Below are positions 10,803-27,354 of a stretch of DNA of 47,804 nt, in pieces. Both the position numbers and the translations under genes were made by a program. The stretch's first letter is position 1; the number at the start of each line of letters is the position of its first letter. A model generated the notes under the pieces. It had not been told where the DNA came from and did no database searches. It saw nothing but the letters and a program-made list of their open reading frames with translations. This DNA comes from Spirogloea muscicola (lineage: Eukaryota; Streptophyta; Zygnematophyceae; Spirogloeales; Spirogloeaceae), in contig WELB01000003.1 in NCBI GenBank assembly GCA_009602725.1, forward strand, positions 1,277,500 to 1,325,303, read 5' to 3'.

Positions 10803-11285
10803 AAAAGAGTATCCTCTTCTGCTCTTTCCCCTCGAGAGCATTGTCACTTACAGAAGCTTCGTCTCTTCTGTTGGGCAGGACGGTCTAGCAAAGGGGGGGG
10901 AATCTGGCAAGCGTCGAGGGTCGTGGAGAAGAGTTCTCCCAAAGATCTAGTGGCTGCAAGAACAACAAACAGCTGCAAGAGGTCAGCCCAACAGAGCGAA
11001 CGTGAAAATCTTGCTGCTCAAGTCGTCCAGGAGCTTGATTGCTTGTAGAGTAAGCATTGGTGCATCTGTGAGTACGAAACCTTCGACAGTTGGAATAATT
11101 ACTGGGCTGGCCGCCATGCTTAGCCATCTAAGCAAAGCCGCTACCTGTAGGGAGCTCTCGTTCTCTCCGTATATATGCAAAGAAGTAAGCGGACCACTGC
11201 AAAGTAAGCGAGCTCCAGCAAGACCGCAACGAGTCATGCTTCCGCACATGACTCGTTGCACTAAGAATGTACAAGTGGATTACTA
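10803..11285. other. Unassigned sequence with minus-strand open frame
   Basis: A minus-strand frame at 11261-10983 encodes a plausible hydrophobic/helical stretch (around ASPVIIPTVEGFVLTDAP). I recognise no family and see no flanking exons, so no gene is called. Confidence 0.3.
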
Positions 11286-11381
11286 GTAAAGCAGTAGGTG
11301 TTGGAGCCAGCGTGAAGAGAGAAAGCATTACTGGTAAAGCAGTAGGTATTGGAGCCAGCGTGAAGAGAGAAAGCATTTCCA
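11286..11381. repeat. 48-bp tandem duplication
   Basis: Units 11286-11333 and 11334-11381 start with GTAAAGCAGTAGGT and differ at about two or three positions near the centre and end. The unit length is a multiple of three and stays open on both strands. Confidence 0.9.
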
Positions 11382-11599
11382 AAGGCTCGTGGTGGAAAGA
11401 GGGGCCAGCCAGGTCACGAGAGAATTGTCCGGGGGTTGCAATACAGCGTAATGGCGACAGATCAGGAACCACAGTCGTCCAAGGTGTAAAGAGAAAGTGT
11501 CCTCTCCGGACAACAGCCGCACGAGGTGGCCAACACCGATGAATAAATGTGTCATCTATAAAAGGGCGTAGCGCCCGGGCGCTTTCTCGAGCCCCTTCG

Positions 11600-12160
11600 A
11601 AACTTCGTTCACTCTATTTTTGGGCTGGCCACTCACAGCCATCGCCCACAACTGGAAGCGTCTCTCTCTTCAGCGTTTGTTCGGGCTGGCTTATCACAGC
11701 CCTTGCCCCCAATGGGAGAGCCACTTCTATCTCTGGTCTCTTCTTTTCCTGGTCCCTTTGCCAGCCCCTCTTCTCTCTTCTCTATGGGCGAGCCCTTTCT
11801 TTTTGTCACCTTAGGCACCTTAGTTTTGGTCTCCGTATCATGTAGCCTTGTTTAGTTTGCACTCGACTCTGCCTGTACAAAGTATTGGCTTAAATTGGCC
11901 TCCCTTTCATTCCTTGCGCCCCGCGCGCCTTCTCTCTTTTCCTGATCCCTTCGGACTTTGTCAATTCTTCTTGCTGGGCTGGCCACTCACAGCCATCGCC
12001 CACTACTGGAAGCGACTTCTCTTACATCTTTGGCAGAGAGAAGGCGCGCGGTGCGCATGAAATTGAAAGGGAGGCCAATTCTAGCCTTAACAAATGTCCT
12101 GTAAACTGGGTAATGAGCTGGCTAAGGGGGACTAGAGGCAATGACTATGAGAGGCCAGCC
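11600..12160. repeat. Cluster of hairpin repeats and palindromic repeat B pair
   Basis: Forward hairpins GGGCTGG...CAGCC occur at 11622-11640, 11683-11702 and 11976-11994. Repeat B occurs forward at 11812-11938 and reversed at 12037-12108, forming an imperfect palindrome of about 60-bp arms around a ~100-bp centre that itself contains a hairpin. A reversed hairpin half follows at 12148-12160. Confidence 0.75.
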
Positions 12161-12240
12161 CAATGGCGCACACCCTGGGAACGCCCAAACTAACCGAGAG
12201 CCGCATTTTGTGATGAGCAAGCAATGCTTGCGGGACGCTA
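12150..12240 (-). mobile_element. LINE tail fragment, reversed
   Basis: The complement reads SVPQALLAHHKMRLSVSL, matching SVPQAIVACYRMRLSLSL at 27180-27262 and the RMRLAVSLQRS segment of the main LINE. It breaks off into a hairpin repeat. Confidence 0.6.
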
Positions 12241-12485
12241 AGGAGAGTTGTGCCTGGGCGAGCCCACACCCACGCCGCTGGAGCCGCTTGGGGGCTCAAT
12301 GGCGTCGATCGACTGGGAATCGTTCCGATTGCCCCCAAGCGCAGTGCCACTGCCGCACAATTGCGCGGCAGTCCAGCCCGCTTCTGCCGTTCGCTCGCGA
12401 CGGTGGGTTCAGTGGGCGGTCGGTGGGCGTTGGAGCGCAGCCCCCCACGGCAGGGCCCCCGAGCCTCGCGCCGTCGACGCCATCG

Positions 12486-12546
12486 CCACAGCGGCGGCGG
12501 CGGCGGCCGCGGCGGCGGCGCGGCGNCGGCGGCGGCGGCGGCGGCA

Positions 12547-12578
<32 letters not shown>

Positions 12579-12580
12579 CA
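12486..12580. repeat. (GGC)n microsatellite interrupted by one N
   Basis: Near-pure GGC/GCG triplets with a single undetermined base at 12525, so the true length is uncertain. It sits where the first exon of the downstream SNARE gene should be. Confidence 0.85.
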
Positions 12581-12653
12581 CGCCTGTTCTTCAGGGAAGG
12601 GCCTCCGGCAGGTGGGCTGACTGGGCGTGCTGCGGCTCGGCTCCCGCATTCAG

Positions 12654-14337
12654 GTGAAGAAGGTGCAGGCGCAGTATGCCAGGTACGAGGCCAGCGGCGG
12701 CGGCGGCGGCGGCGGCGCCTCCGCGGCGCGGGAGCTTGCGAGCGCCTGCGACAGCGCCGAGTGGCAGGTCGGGCCTCTCGCTCACTCCGCGGCCATCGCC
12801 GGCGAATTGCGGCGCTGCTCCGGACAGGCCGACGCCGCCGCCGCCGCCATTGCGTAGATGGAGACTCATAGCCAACTGGGCTATGCCACTCTCGGGCGTA
12901 CAGTCTGAGCCGTGAAGATCAGGCTCTGGGTGCTGATGCTCGCACCCCATTGCCACCGCCGCCGCTGTTTCGTCGCTGGCGGCTCTCGTTGCCACCGCCA
13001 CGAGCAGCTGGAGGAGCTGGAGAAGGCCGTCGCCGTCGCCGAGCGCGACCCCAAGCGCTTCTGCGTGGACCCCCCCGAGATCGCGGCGCGCCGGCAATGG
13101 ATCAGCGACACCCACAACCAGGTCGATGCCGGCCCAGGGTTCGTCGGCGAGGCTGGCCGCAACCCATGAGCAGGGAGGCTCCGTGGCTGCCGCAAACTGA
13201 CAGCATTGCCCAGACACCAGGTGCCAAGTCTGTGTCCGCTTGCTGAGAATGTACCCAAGGTGCCTGCGCTTAATTTTCCTGGCCGCCAGATCCTAGGCAT
13301 CCAGAGGCGGCTGGCTGCCGCCACAGCGGAGAAGCCTGTGAGAGATGGCGTTGCCGGAGCGGCAGGCGGGACCAGGCGGGAGCTCGTGCGGCCCGCACCC
13401 GGGAAGTCGACAGCGTACCCATCCTCGGCCGCCGCCGACCTGGATGAAGACGGCTTCTCGTCGGGGGCCGCAGACCGCCAGGCACTCCTTCTGCGGTGCG
13501 AGCTTTGTCCTTGTTGGTACTGCAGCTGTGGTGTTAGCTCGTCAAGTGTTTACGTTTCCCAATGGTGCTCTTCTGCTGACCAGCTGATGTTCGAGTCTCT
13601 CCGCAGAGAGCAAGACCAAGACCTGGACGACCTGAGCGCGACGGTGGAGCGGCTCGGGGACGTGGGCTTGACCATCCACGACGAGCTTGGCAAGCAGGTG
13701 AGGCGCTCAGTCAACAGGCTCGAAGCTCTCCGCCTCCCCCCCCACCACTTCCAAGATTGCACAGCACACATCAGATACTGCGAGTTGCGCTTGTTGTCAA
13801 GGCTTGCAGGTAGGGGATTTAAGCGCGGACACCGTGGGTGGTGCATGTTTCAGGACAGAATTCTGGACGAGCTCGTCTCCGAGATGGATGTGACCAGCAG
13901 CCGCTTGGACTACGTCCAGGTGACGTTCTGCTTGCGTCATGCCCCGCTTTCTGAATGGCAACAAGAAGCATGTCACAACCTGAGCACTGATGGCATCGTG
14001 CCCCTCAGTCTATGCTGGGGTTGAGCATTAGCAGGCCGTCAGTAGGCGTGGCCCACTGCCACCCATTTCAAGGGCGTGCTACAATGCTTGTGACTTGTAT
14101 AAAAGCTAACCTGCTGGCTCTTCTGGTGCTATCCTGGGGCTCTGGCTGATCTGTGAGCTGGCATAGAGGAAGTGGTTGGCTGAGAGAAGCCATTTGTCTC
14201 AATCTCCGGCTGCTCGATGCGCGCAGAAGAAGATGGCGGCGGTGATCAAGAAGGCTGGCGTGAAGGGTCAGCTGCTCATGATTGTCTTCCTGGTCATGCT
14301 ACTCGTGTCCCTCATCGTCCTGGTGTTCTATGGGTGA
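12654..14337 (+). CDS. Qc-SNARE, syntaxin-6/SYP61-type (5' exon missing)
   Basis: Exons 12654-12767, 13008-13121, 13290-13495, 13607-13697, 13854-13919 and 14227-14337 join in phase. The N-terminal part holds the syntaxin-6-type helical domain (ELASACDSAEWQ, then LEELEKAVAVAERDP). The SNARE helix follows (EQDQDLDDLSATVERLG, VGLTIHDELGKQ, DELVSEMD). A single C-terminal membrane anchor (LLMIVFLVMLLVSLIVLVFY) ends just before the stop. Such Qc-SNAREs act in trans-Golgi/endosome fusion as one helix of a four-helix bundle. A glycine run of seven lies in the first visible exon. The conserved start (a DPF-type motif in relatives) was not found. The region upstream is a GGC repeat with an N, so the first exon is either divergent or damaged in the assembly. 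Confidence 0.9.
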
Positions 14338-15211
14338 TATATGCTGGCCAGGCGCTCGTCCTGCTCCTTGTCGTTGCGTATCTCGTCATATTCTACCACC
14401 AGGGCAATTTCTGAAACTTGCTCGCGCAGCTTTGGCCGGCAATGAGAGGCACAGCCTGAAGCTCCCCCCGTCATACAGCATTGGCTGTTGATGGCTGTGC
14501 TTAAGCTGGTGTCGCCGCCACGCCACTCTCAGACTTCTTCTGCACTAGGCCCTCTGCAATGCCATGCTGGAATGGGCTTGGAAGAATGTCCCTGTGCTTG
14601 TTGCGAAACCATCAGTAGCCCTTCTGTGACACCCGTGGTCATGTACTTTAATCTGAAGTGCATATGGATCAAGACAATTGCTTCATTCATGTCAGAAAAT
14701 CCACAGCTTTGGCACATGCTCAGAGTCAGACTTCCTACTTTGCTTCCTCATGGCAAGTGAATAATGGGATGATTTGCTTGTGAGCCATCCACACTCTGGG
14801 TTTCTTGTGAGGAGCCAATGTAAGGCCGCATCGACCCCTGTCCGCTAAGTCAACGAGTGGCTACCTACAGAGTACTGCACGCACATTGTTAATGGCAGCA
14901 TACACTTGTTTAGTGATGCGTGTTGCGAGTGCTCCTCTGGTCTTTACTTCTCATATGTGGCAGCAGTTCATTCAAGTAGACGAGCTTGCAAGAGATTCTC
15001 GGTGGTAAGTATGCCTTCTTGGAGGGCAAGGCAATAGAATGCAACCGTAACAAAAGAATCAGTATAATAGCTGCAAGAAGAGTGGCAAGAAGAGACAGCC
15101 ATCACGTTGCAGCAGAGATTGCTGCAGCGCAGGCTTCGAGGTGGCTCAGCCATATTAGTCCAAGAGGTCGGCGAAGCGGCCGAGTGTGAAATGCACCATC
15201 AGGGAGCGCTG
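14338..15211. other. Intergenic between convergent SNARE and mannosidase genes
   Basis: Probably the 3' UTR of the SNARE gene followed by that of the opposing GH47 gene. I see no further ORF, repeat or RNA gene. Confidence 0.5.
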
Positions 15212-20699
<5,488 letters not shown>

Positions 20700-21034
20700 C
20701 GTCTACAGTGCGATGGTGGCAGCCCGCTCGTTTGCGGGAAGGTGCCACCCACGCGGCAAGCTGGCGGAGGGCTCCGACGGGGGAGGCCGGTGTCGGGGGC
20801 TCGAGATGAGCATGCCCCCCCACCACCACCACCCCCGGCCTCTACCAGCCTCTCAGGCGCACCTCCGCGGCGCCGCCGCCGTCGCGGCCGGCCGCAGCCA
20901 GGCGCAGGCAGGGGCCTGGGCAGTGCCGCGCCGGCCCTTCTCCACCATCGCTGGGTGGCCGGCTCGCTGCCCGCCGCGGCCGCGTCCAATGGGACACGCA
21001 CACATCCGGAGGAGCCCTGCCGGGGGTGTCTGCG

Positions 21035-21068
<34 letters not shown>

Positions 21069-21357
21069 TCTGCGGGGAGGTGCAGCTCGGGCGGCTGCTG
21101 CAGCAAGCTGGGGAGTTGGAAAAGGTCTTGTCCATTCTTCTCAAATTTGTGATTGTTTGGTCTCTACATGTTATGGTTATTCGCGTATTCTAGTGGGGCT
21201 GGCTGTTCACAGCCTCTGCCCGCTTTGGGAGAGCCACTTTCGTGGACGACGCTGGACAAATATGACCGTACAGCAGATTTGTCGGAAAACCACGCTCTGT
21301 GGAAGCCCCCGCCGCGGCACGCGGCGCGGTTGCCGGCGCGCGCGGCGGCGGCGGCGG
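20700..21357. other. GC-rich upstream region of GH47 gene with triplet repeats
   Basis: Long open frames on both strands here are compositional. A (GGC)n tract lies at about 21036-21070, and another begins at 21340 and runs into the gap. A diverged hairpin-family copy (GGGGCTGGCTGTTCACAGCC) is at about 21196-21215. Confidence 0.55.
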
Positions 21358-21838
21358 NNNNNNNNNNNNNNNNNNNNNNNNNNNNNNNNNNNNNNNNNNN
21401 NNNNNNNNNNNNNNNNNNNNNNNNNNNNNNNNNNNNNNNNNNNNNNNNNNNNNNNNNNNNNNNNNNNNNNNNNNNNNNNNNNNNNNNNNNNNNNNNNNNN
21501 NNNNNNNNNNNNNNNNNNNNNNNNNNNNNNNNNNNNNNNNNNNNNNNNNNNNNNNNNNNNNNNNNNNNNNNNNNNNNNNNNNNNNNNNNNNNNNNNNNNN
21601 NNNNNNNNNNNNNNNNNNNNNNNNNNNNNNNNNNNNNNNNNNNNNNNNNNNNNNNNNNNNNNNNNNNNNNNNNNNNNNNNNNNNNNNNNNNNNNNNNNNN
21701 NNNNNNNNNNNNNNNNNNNNNNNNNNNNNNNNNNNNNNNNNNNNNNNNNNNNNNNNNNNNNNNNNNNNNNNNNNNNNNNNNNNNNNNNNNNNNNNNNNNN
21801 NNNNNNNNNNNNNNNNNNNNNNNNNNNNNNNNNNNNNN
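21358..21838. other. Assembly gap (481 N)
   Basis: A run of undetermined bases. The left edge is a GGC repeat and the right edge is inside a LINE ORF, so the gap probably hides the 5' part of that LINE copy. Confidence 0.95.
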
Positions 21839-22217
21839 CGCGACGCTCGTCGGGCACGCGGTCGCTCTGGCGGCTCGGAGTAAGGAGCGCAAGTACTCTG
21901 ACCACCCTCCAGGCGATGCCTTCGCGGCACTGGCCATTGACGTACACGGGGCATTTGGCAGTGGCTGGTTGAATCTCCTCCAGCGGCTTGCCCGGGAGGC
22001 CATCGAGCGGCGGCAGGGTTCGCCAGGCTTCAATGCTGCCGGCTCCCTCTCGCAGGTCTTTCGGATGTGGCTGGCGGTCTCGCTGCAGCGCTCTTTGGCT
22101 CATGCGGTCCACGCGCGGGCTGGCCGTGCTATGGCTGCTGCTTCCGGGTCTCGGCAAAGTGCCGCTTCTCCTGCTCCGAGTTACTCTGATCTGCTGTTGC
22201 TCACACGTGGATACTGA
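21839..22217 (+). mobile_element. LINE 3' ORF end, second copy
   Basis: An open frame from the gap to a stop at 22215-22217 reads VGHAVALAARSKERKYSDHP, LAIDVHGAFGSGWL and SDLLLLTRGY, close to 2636-3014 of the first element. The frame is intact over all 126 visible codons. The 3' flank repeats that of the first element (TTTGGCTTTGAACATTGTCC). Confidence 0.9.
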
Positions 22218-22315
22218 GCAGCCATCTGCATCTCCCTCTGCACCATCTTGCACTTTGTAGTGTAGTCCTTTTTCAGCACCTCTTTCTTTGGCTTTGAACA
22301 TTGTCCATTCTTTTT

Positions 22316-22588
22316 GGGTTGGCTTTGCCAGCCCCTCTTCTCAATGGGCGAGCACCTTCTTCTTTCTTCGCCCGTCGCTTCCATGGTGAACCGGTAGACT
22401 TTCCTGCAGCCGGGTCGCTGGCGCAAGTGTATCGCATGCGCTTGGCCGTCTCGCTGCAGAGGTCCATGGCCCGTGCGCTGCACCTTCGTGCTGGACGAGC
22501 CCTTGCTGCTGCCTCTGGCTCTATCCAGGGGACCCACTTCCAGGACCCTAGCCTCTCTGATTTGCGGCTGCTTAGCAGGGGTTACTGA
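22316..22588 (+). mobile_element. LINE 3' tail, SRGY subfamily, preceded by hairpin
   Basis: A hairpin (GGGTTGGCTTTGCCAGCCC) at 22316-22334 is followed directly by the last ~70 codons of a LINE ORF. These read FHGEPVDFPAAGSLAQVYR, ASGSIQGTHFQ and SDLRLLSRGY, with the stop at 22586-22588. It is nearly identical to 26770-26987, so both belong to one recent subfamily distinct from the TRGY copies. Confidence 0.85.
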
Positions 22589-22659
22589 GTGATCTGTAGC
22601 TGCTTTCTTTCTTTGTGTGCTTTGGTTTCTTAGCGCTTCCTCTGGCTTCCTCTGGCCCC

Positions 22660-23210
22660 CTTCTGGCTGGCTTTGCCAGCCCCTCTTTCTCTATGGGCGA
22701 GCCTTCTATCTTCTCGTTCTTTGTACATTCTTTTTTGGGCTGGCTTGTCCAGCCCCTATCCTCAATGGGCGAGCCCTTTCTTTTCTTAGTGCTTCGCCTT
22801 AGTGCTTCGCCTGGCCCTTCTTCTTGGGCTTCTTGTACTCTGCTCATTCTTTTTTGGGCTGGCTGTTCCAGCCCCTATCCTCAATGGGCGAGCTCTTTCT
22901 TAAAAAGCGCACCCAGTGGCCGCTTGAGTCCCTGTGTGCTTAAGCGCTTTTTCTGGCTCCTTACCTCTGTTGATCACCTGTTTCTGGGCTGGCCAATCAC
23001 AGCCATCGCCCTCTACTGAGGCTTTCAACCGGCCCTTTCAGACCTTGTACAGTCCTTTGGGCTGGCCTTCCACAGCCACTGCCTTATGTTGGAAGAGCTG
23101 TCTCTTTTCCATAGTAAGAAATAGCTCTGTCAAGGTAAGGCAAAGGCTGTGAGAAGATGAAAATGTAAGCTCATTCAAAGGTGGCGAGGGCTGTGAGAGG
23201 CCAGCCCAAA
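22660..23210. repeat. Array of six GGGCTG...CAGCCC hairpin units
   Basis: Forward copies lie at 22665-22683, 22737-22755, 22856-22874, 22986-23004 and 23059-23077, with a reversed one at 23188-23207. The first three are each followed by CCCCT(N)TCTCNATGGGCGAGC. The loop changes (CTTTG, CTTGT, CTGTT, CCAATCA, CCTTCCA) while the outer stem pairs stay complementary. Confidence 0.8.
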
Positions 23211-23708
23211 GTACTGAACAAGGCCCAGAAGACTGCCGTCGCCGCCTCGCCAGTCGTGCCCCTGCATGGTTCGACCCCTGCCGTGGTCTGAAGAGCCCAA
23301 ATTCTTCTGTTGGCAAGACCAGCAGCAGATTCCCGCCTGTCTTCGCCTGCGCGCCGGCTCTTGCAGAGTGCAACTCTGAGAGGCCCAGCCAGGTCACTCT
23401 TTCTGCAACTGAGAGGCGAGCACCCAGTTCCTCCTGTGTCCCGACACAATGTCTCAGTCCTATGGACTGTCACACAGAGAGATCCAAGGGGTTTGCCTTG
23501 AGCCGCGGGCCAGCCAGCGGATGGATTGTCAAAGTCAGTCTAGTCAGAGTCCGACACAGTCTCTGCTGCATTGTGCATCAGTGTGATCAAAGTATCACAA
23601 GCAGACGCAGTGCCTGGTACCACAGGGGCAGGCATGCATGGATGTACAACCATATTTGGTTGCTGAGGAAGAGAGGGCCCTGGTTGTGGCACGTTGAGGA
23701 CAGGCGTC
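23211..23708. other. Intergenic; no recognised gene
   Basis: Probably includes the 3' UTR of the minus-strand GGCT-like gene. Frames at 23310-23758 on the plus strand look like shadows or chance ORFs. Confidence 0.4.
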
Positions 23709-26161
23709 TTAACCACCATAGCGCTCTTGCAGTGCAGGAGGTGGTAGCTCTGTCATGATGGAGGGGTTGCTGTCCAAGTACTGGCGAATGGTAGTGGTGC
23801 GATCAGCCAGGAACGTGGCATCCAAGAATGAGTCGCAGGCCTCCTTACCAAGGGTTTCAGCTGCAAGGACGCTGCACAAACACAGCCCCCTTCTGCGGCA
23901 ATGAGGAGTACAATCCAGGCATTCACTCTGATATGTCAGGACTCCTCTACCATGTCAGGGAACAACTAACGTATGAGTCAAATATAGGAAAAGGAAGGCT
24001 CCCTGGTAACAATGTACCCTGCTCACCAGTGGCGGAGGTAAACACGGCATGGAAGTATATCGTCGATCCAGATTTTGTCAATGCCATACCGACCATATCG
24101 CCTATGGTATTCGTCCTCGCTGCCTGCAGCCGCTCCTATAGCCTTTACTTGCTGGGTTTGTGGTTTGAAAGCATGCATGCCACCATATCATCACTCCTTT
24201 TCAATGTCTACACAAAGCAACCTGTGTACGCTGTGCCTTCGTCAATCAAGGATTCTCAAGCAATGGCCAGATACGATCAGCACACCTTGGCAGCGTACTG
24301 AACGGTACTCTTCATTGCTGTAACGGCTGCACAACACCTTACAAGCATATACAGTTGTTGTCAATAATGTTGTCAGCATAAATTGTCAGAAGTTGAAGTG
24401 GAAGCCTTTAAGGCAGCGTGTGGTCACATCTGTACTACTGTTCATGTTCTTTAGTTTGGTGGAACATAAGAAGCCCTGCAGGCCGTGCAATGCATGTCCA
24501 AGTTTCTCAAGATGCCCTGGGAGCTATTAGCAGATAATAGTTGGTTAGAGGACATATTTTATGACTTACTGCCCGTCTCCCCAAGGCTTGGCCATCAAGA
24601 GATTCCGACACAACCTGAGATGTCATCGTCCAGAGTTCCCAATGTTGAAATGGAGAAAGCACTTCACAAAGCACAGAGGATTCTCCAGGTTTCTGGTACT
24701 ACGTTTGTACCAGCAATCTGATAGATGCAAATGAGCCCATGGAATTCTACTTGCAAAGGGAGGAATGAGTGACCAGATAAGAAGACTACGTTGAGGACTT
24801 GCGCTAGGAATAAGCTGATGGCGGTAAAGGCAGCCTTACAGCAAGAAAGCGGAATTCATGCTCCCTCTCAATGAATGCGGGTACCTGTGGTAACCCACGG
24901 TGTATAAGCGTGCCTCCTGAATGGAGCTCTGACATTGCTATTCAAATCCATGCAAGCTGCTAATCTACTGCGACTACTATGGTGATGCTCTGCTCAAACG
25001 AGCCCGTAAAGCCTGAAAGTAGGGATTGCAAAGTGAAAGCTGACACTTTGCAGTGGGCTGATTTTGGGGAAAGATAGAATCGTAACATCTGATTCATGAT
25101 TCAAGTGTTAGTACCTCCGACGCCTTGATCTCAAAGACCGTCACAGTTATGTTGCTATGATCTGCTGCTTCTGCACTCAGACTTGACATCTCCTGATTGT
25201 CAACCACCATCGAAGGCAGAGACAGCCACGTGAGCAAGAAGACAAGAAGCAATATCAGAAGAGCAACATCCTTACTGCTTACATGCCTTTTGACCTGCTT
25301 GCAATCTCCAATGCCTGTAAAGAGGCAAGATAAGTAAGACTTACCCTAGTGTTCATATCTGCGATGCCTCGCTGTAAGAAGACCGGTGCCACATGTGCAA
25401 ACACACGGCGAAAGCCCCTGACACGAGCAGTGCGGAAATGCTTCAGCTCCGGGAATGTGTATCTTGCACTTCTCTCTGTCAAGCAACGAGGAGCTCATCT
25501 CTCAGCAAGTTAAGCTGAAGCAAGTGAGCTTCGACGACAGGCAGGCAAATCTTGCCATGCAGCAGACCAGTTGGCGGCAAGACTAGAGCAGCTACAGTGA
25601 AGCTGACTTGACTTTCACCAACATACCTGACAGCAACGACCCAAAGCCAGCAATGGACAGGTACCCGTCCTCGTCAACGATAGTACTGAAGGCGCGAGCA
25701 TCCTCCATCTCAAAGGGAGCAGCATTGGGAGAAGTTGTTCGATCGTCGGACAGGACACCTCCAGCTCGTGGCCGCCTACCAATTGCTCCGATGGTCCGTT
25801 CAGGATGATTGCTATCCATCTCTTGAGAATCTGTCGCGGATGCGTTGTTGGCGGCTACTCCTTGCTACAGACCGGAAGGCAAAGCCAGAACAGAAAATTG
25901 GATTGAGCCTCCAAAGCAGAGGCTCCATCCAACTTGCTTGCATAACGAGAGATAAGCCAAAGTCACCTCATCATCGGCCTTCTTCGTGTACCTAGAGGCG
26001 TAGGCCCCACAGCCAAGCACGCCCTCGACAGGACGGCACTCCTCCCCACTGCCGCCGCAGCGGGCGTCGCAAGCACGCGGATGGTCTGCTGGGGGCAGCG
26101 CTGCAGACCGCCAGTGCAAGGGCAAGTGCGGGCGAGAGTGCGCCCGCTCATATCTCCTCAA
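23709..26161 (-). CDS. Conserved plant/algal protein with GGCT-like (gamma-glutamylcyclotransferase-like) signature
   Basis: Nine exons: 26161-25967, 25864-25627, 25475-25345, 25192-25115, 24884-24840, 24614-24570, 24337-24286, 24123-24027, 23871-23709. Lengths sum to 1044 nt with all phases closing, giving 347 residues. The glycine loop AGFGSLLSERSARYTFPEL resembles the substrate loop of the GGCT/BtrG-like fold. It is followed by RGFRRVFAHVAPVF, ITVTVFEIKASE, PAFIEREHEFRFLA, VLCSRYSNEEYRSVRCQG, YGRYGIDKIWIDDILPCR and DATFLADRTTTIRQYL, ending RYGG. I recall this arrangement from a land-plant and algal family without a firm biochemical assignment. I saw no proven catalytic role, so gamma-glutamyl chemistry is only a guess. 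The first exon (Arg/Ala/Cys-rich, few conserved features) could be an organelle-targeting sequence; an alternative ATG at 26151 in another frame would look more transit-like but breaks phase. Confidence 0.88.
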
Positions 26162-26297
26162 AGAGCCAGTAGTATCCTCTCAACGGCAGCTTCGACGCCC
26201 CTGAGCCACGGCAAAGGGCGCGCCGCGCGCCTGCCGGCACAGGGCGCGCGCGGCAGCCGCGGCGGAGGCGGCGTCGGGCGCCCGCTCCCCTTCTTCA

Positions 26298-26546
26298 GAT
26301 ACCTTAGATTAGGTCTCCGTATTATGTAGCATTGTTTAGTCTGCACTCGACTCTGCCTGAACAATGTATTGGCTTGAATTGGCCTCCCTTTCAATTCATG
26401 CGCCCCGCGCGCCTTCTCTCTTCTTCAATGACTCGCAGATGTGCTTTCCGGCTGAGATGCGCTTGCCAGCTGCACATGAGAGAGAAGGCGCGCGGTGCGC
26501 ATGAAATTGAAAGGGAGGCCAATACTAGCCTTCCAAATGTCCTGTT
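26298..26546. repeat. Repeat B palindrome
   Basis: A full forward copy of repeat B (26298-26422, almost identical to 3846-3967) is followed after about 60 bases by a reversed copy of its 3' half (26483-26546). The two could form a hairpin with ~60-bp arms. The right flank (GTAATGAGCTGGC) matches the flank of the similar pair at 12108-12122. Confidence 0.85.
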
Positions 26547-26577
26547 AACTTGGTAATGAGCTGGCCAGGGGGGACAC

Positions 26578-26650
26578 TAGTATCCCCGGGTGAGCACATG
26601 CATATCTGACAAGCTATACTGAGGAGCCCAAAACCTGCTCGGGCCAAAGA
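26578..26650 (-). mobile_element. LINE terminal fragment, reversed
   Basis: The complement ends in SLSDMHVLTRGY followed by the edge of the repeat. It abuts the forward LINE fragment that starts near 26640. Confidence 0.65.
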
Positions 26651-26987
26651 GCTGAAGTACGCGGATCATCCGCGGGAAGACGAGTTCTTCCCGTTGGCCA
26701 TCGACACACATGGGGCGCTGGGAGCTCGGTGGCTCGAGCTGCTCACCCAGCTCGCCCGCCACACCATCGCCCGGCGCTTCCATGGGGAGCCGGTTGACTT
26801 CCCTGCAGCCGGGTCGCTGGCGCAAGTGTATCGAATGCGCCTGGCCGTCTCGCTGCAGAGGTCCATGGCCCGGGCGCTGCACCTTCGTGCCGGCAGAGCC
26901 CTCGCTGCTGCCTCTGGCTCTGGCCAGGGGACCCACTTCCAGGAGCCCAGCATCTCTGATCTGCGGCTGCTTAGCAGGGGTTACTGA
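26640..26987 (+). mobile_element. LINE 3' ORF end, SRGY subfamily
   Basis: The frame is open from about 26640 (RAKELKYADHPREDEFFPLA, IDTHGALGARWLELL) to SDLRLLSRGY and a stop at 26985-26987. It extends about 45 codons further 5' than the copy at 22366-22588 and is nearly identical in the shared part. A hairpin follows at 27064-27082 (GGGCTGGTTGTTCCAGCCC). Confidence 0.88.
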
Positions 26988-27104
26988 GTGTCTCGTAGCA
27001 GCTTTGTTTCTGTTACTTAGCGCTTCCCCTGGCCCCCTTCTCGTACTCTGTTCATTCTTTTTCGGGCTGGTTGTTCCAGCCCCTATTCTCAATGGGCGAG
27101 CACT

Positions 27105-27350
27105 TTCTTCAAAACCACCACCACGGAAGCCACTAGCCTGGGCTAAAGCACGACCAGCACGCTCGGGAATAGCGAGTGCTTGGGAGCGCTGCAGACTCAA
27201 TGATAGCCGCATTCTATAGCATGCCACGATGGCTTGCGGGACGCTAGAATGGCCTAAGCTACCGGCCCGAGTACGTCGGCGGGCATCAACATGCAGTGCC
27301 AGGCGATGGAGGAGGGAAGACCACTTCGTTCTGTAGCCGCCGTACATGTC
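27105..27350 (-). mobile_element. LINE tail, third subfamily, reversed
   Basis: The complement reads AMDMYGGYRTKWSSLLHRLA, SVPQAIVACYRMRLSLSLQR and RAGRALAQASGFRGGG. It aligns with the AIDVHGAFGSRWLDLL to RAGRALAAASG part of the main LINE. The same segment recurs at 30430-30515. Confidence 0.8.
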
Positions 27351-27354
27351 CATG

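Noticed and set aside
12132-12871. Poly-Ala/Arg/Pro frames across the GGC repeat
   Set aside because: Products of the triplet repeat in all frames; not conserved, interrupted by N.
20713-22301. Frames of 250-419 codons spanning the N gap
   Set aside because: Their length comes from undetermined bases; only 21839-22217 (+) has LINE motifs.
22316-23210. Regularly repeated short hairpins considered as a CRISPR-like array
   Set aside because: Spacing is irregular, units occur in both orientations and far away, no cas genes, and the genome is eukaryotic.
23255-23285. tRNA T-arm-like string GGTTCGACCCC
   Set aside because: No acceptor stem, D-arm or anticodon arm pairs at the right spacing.
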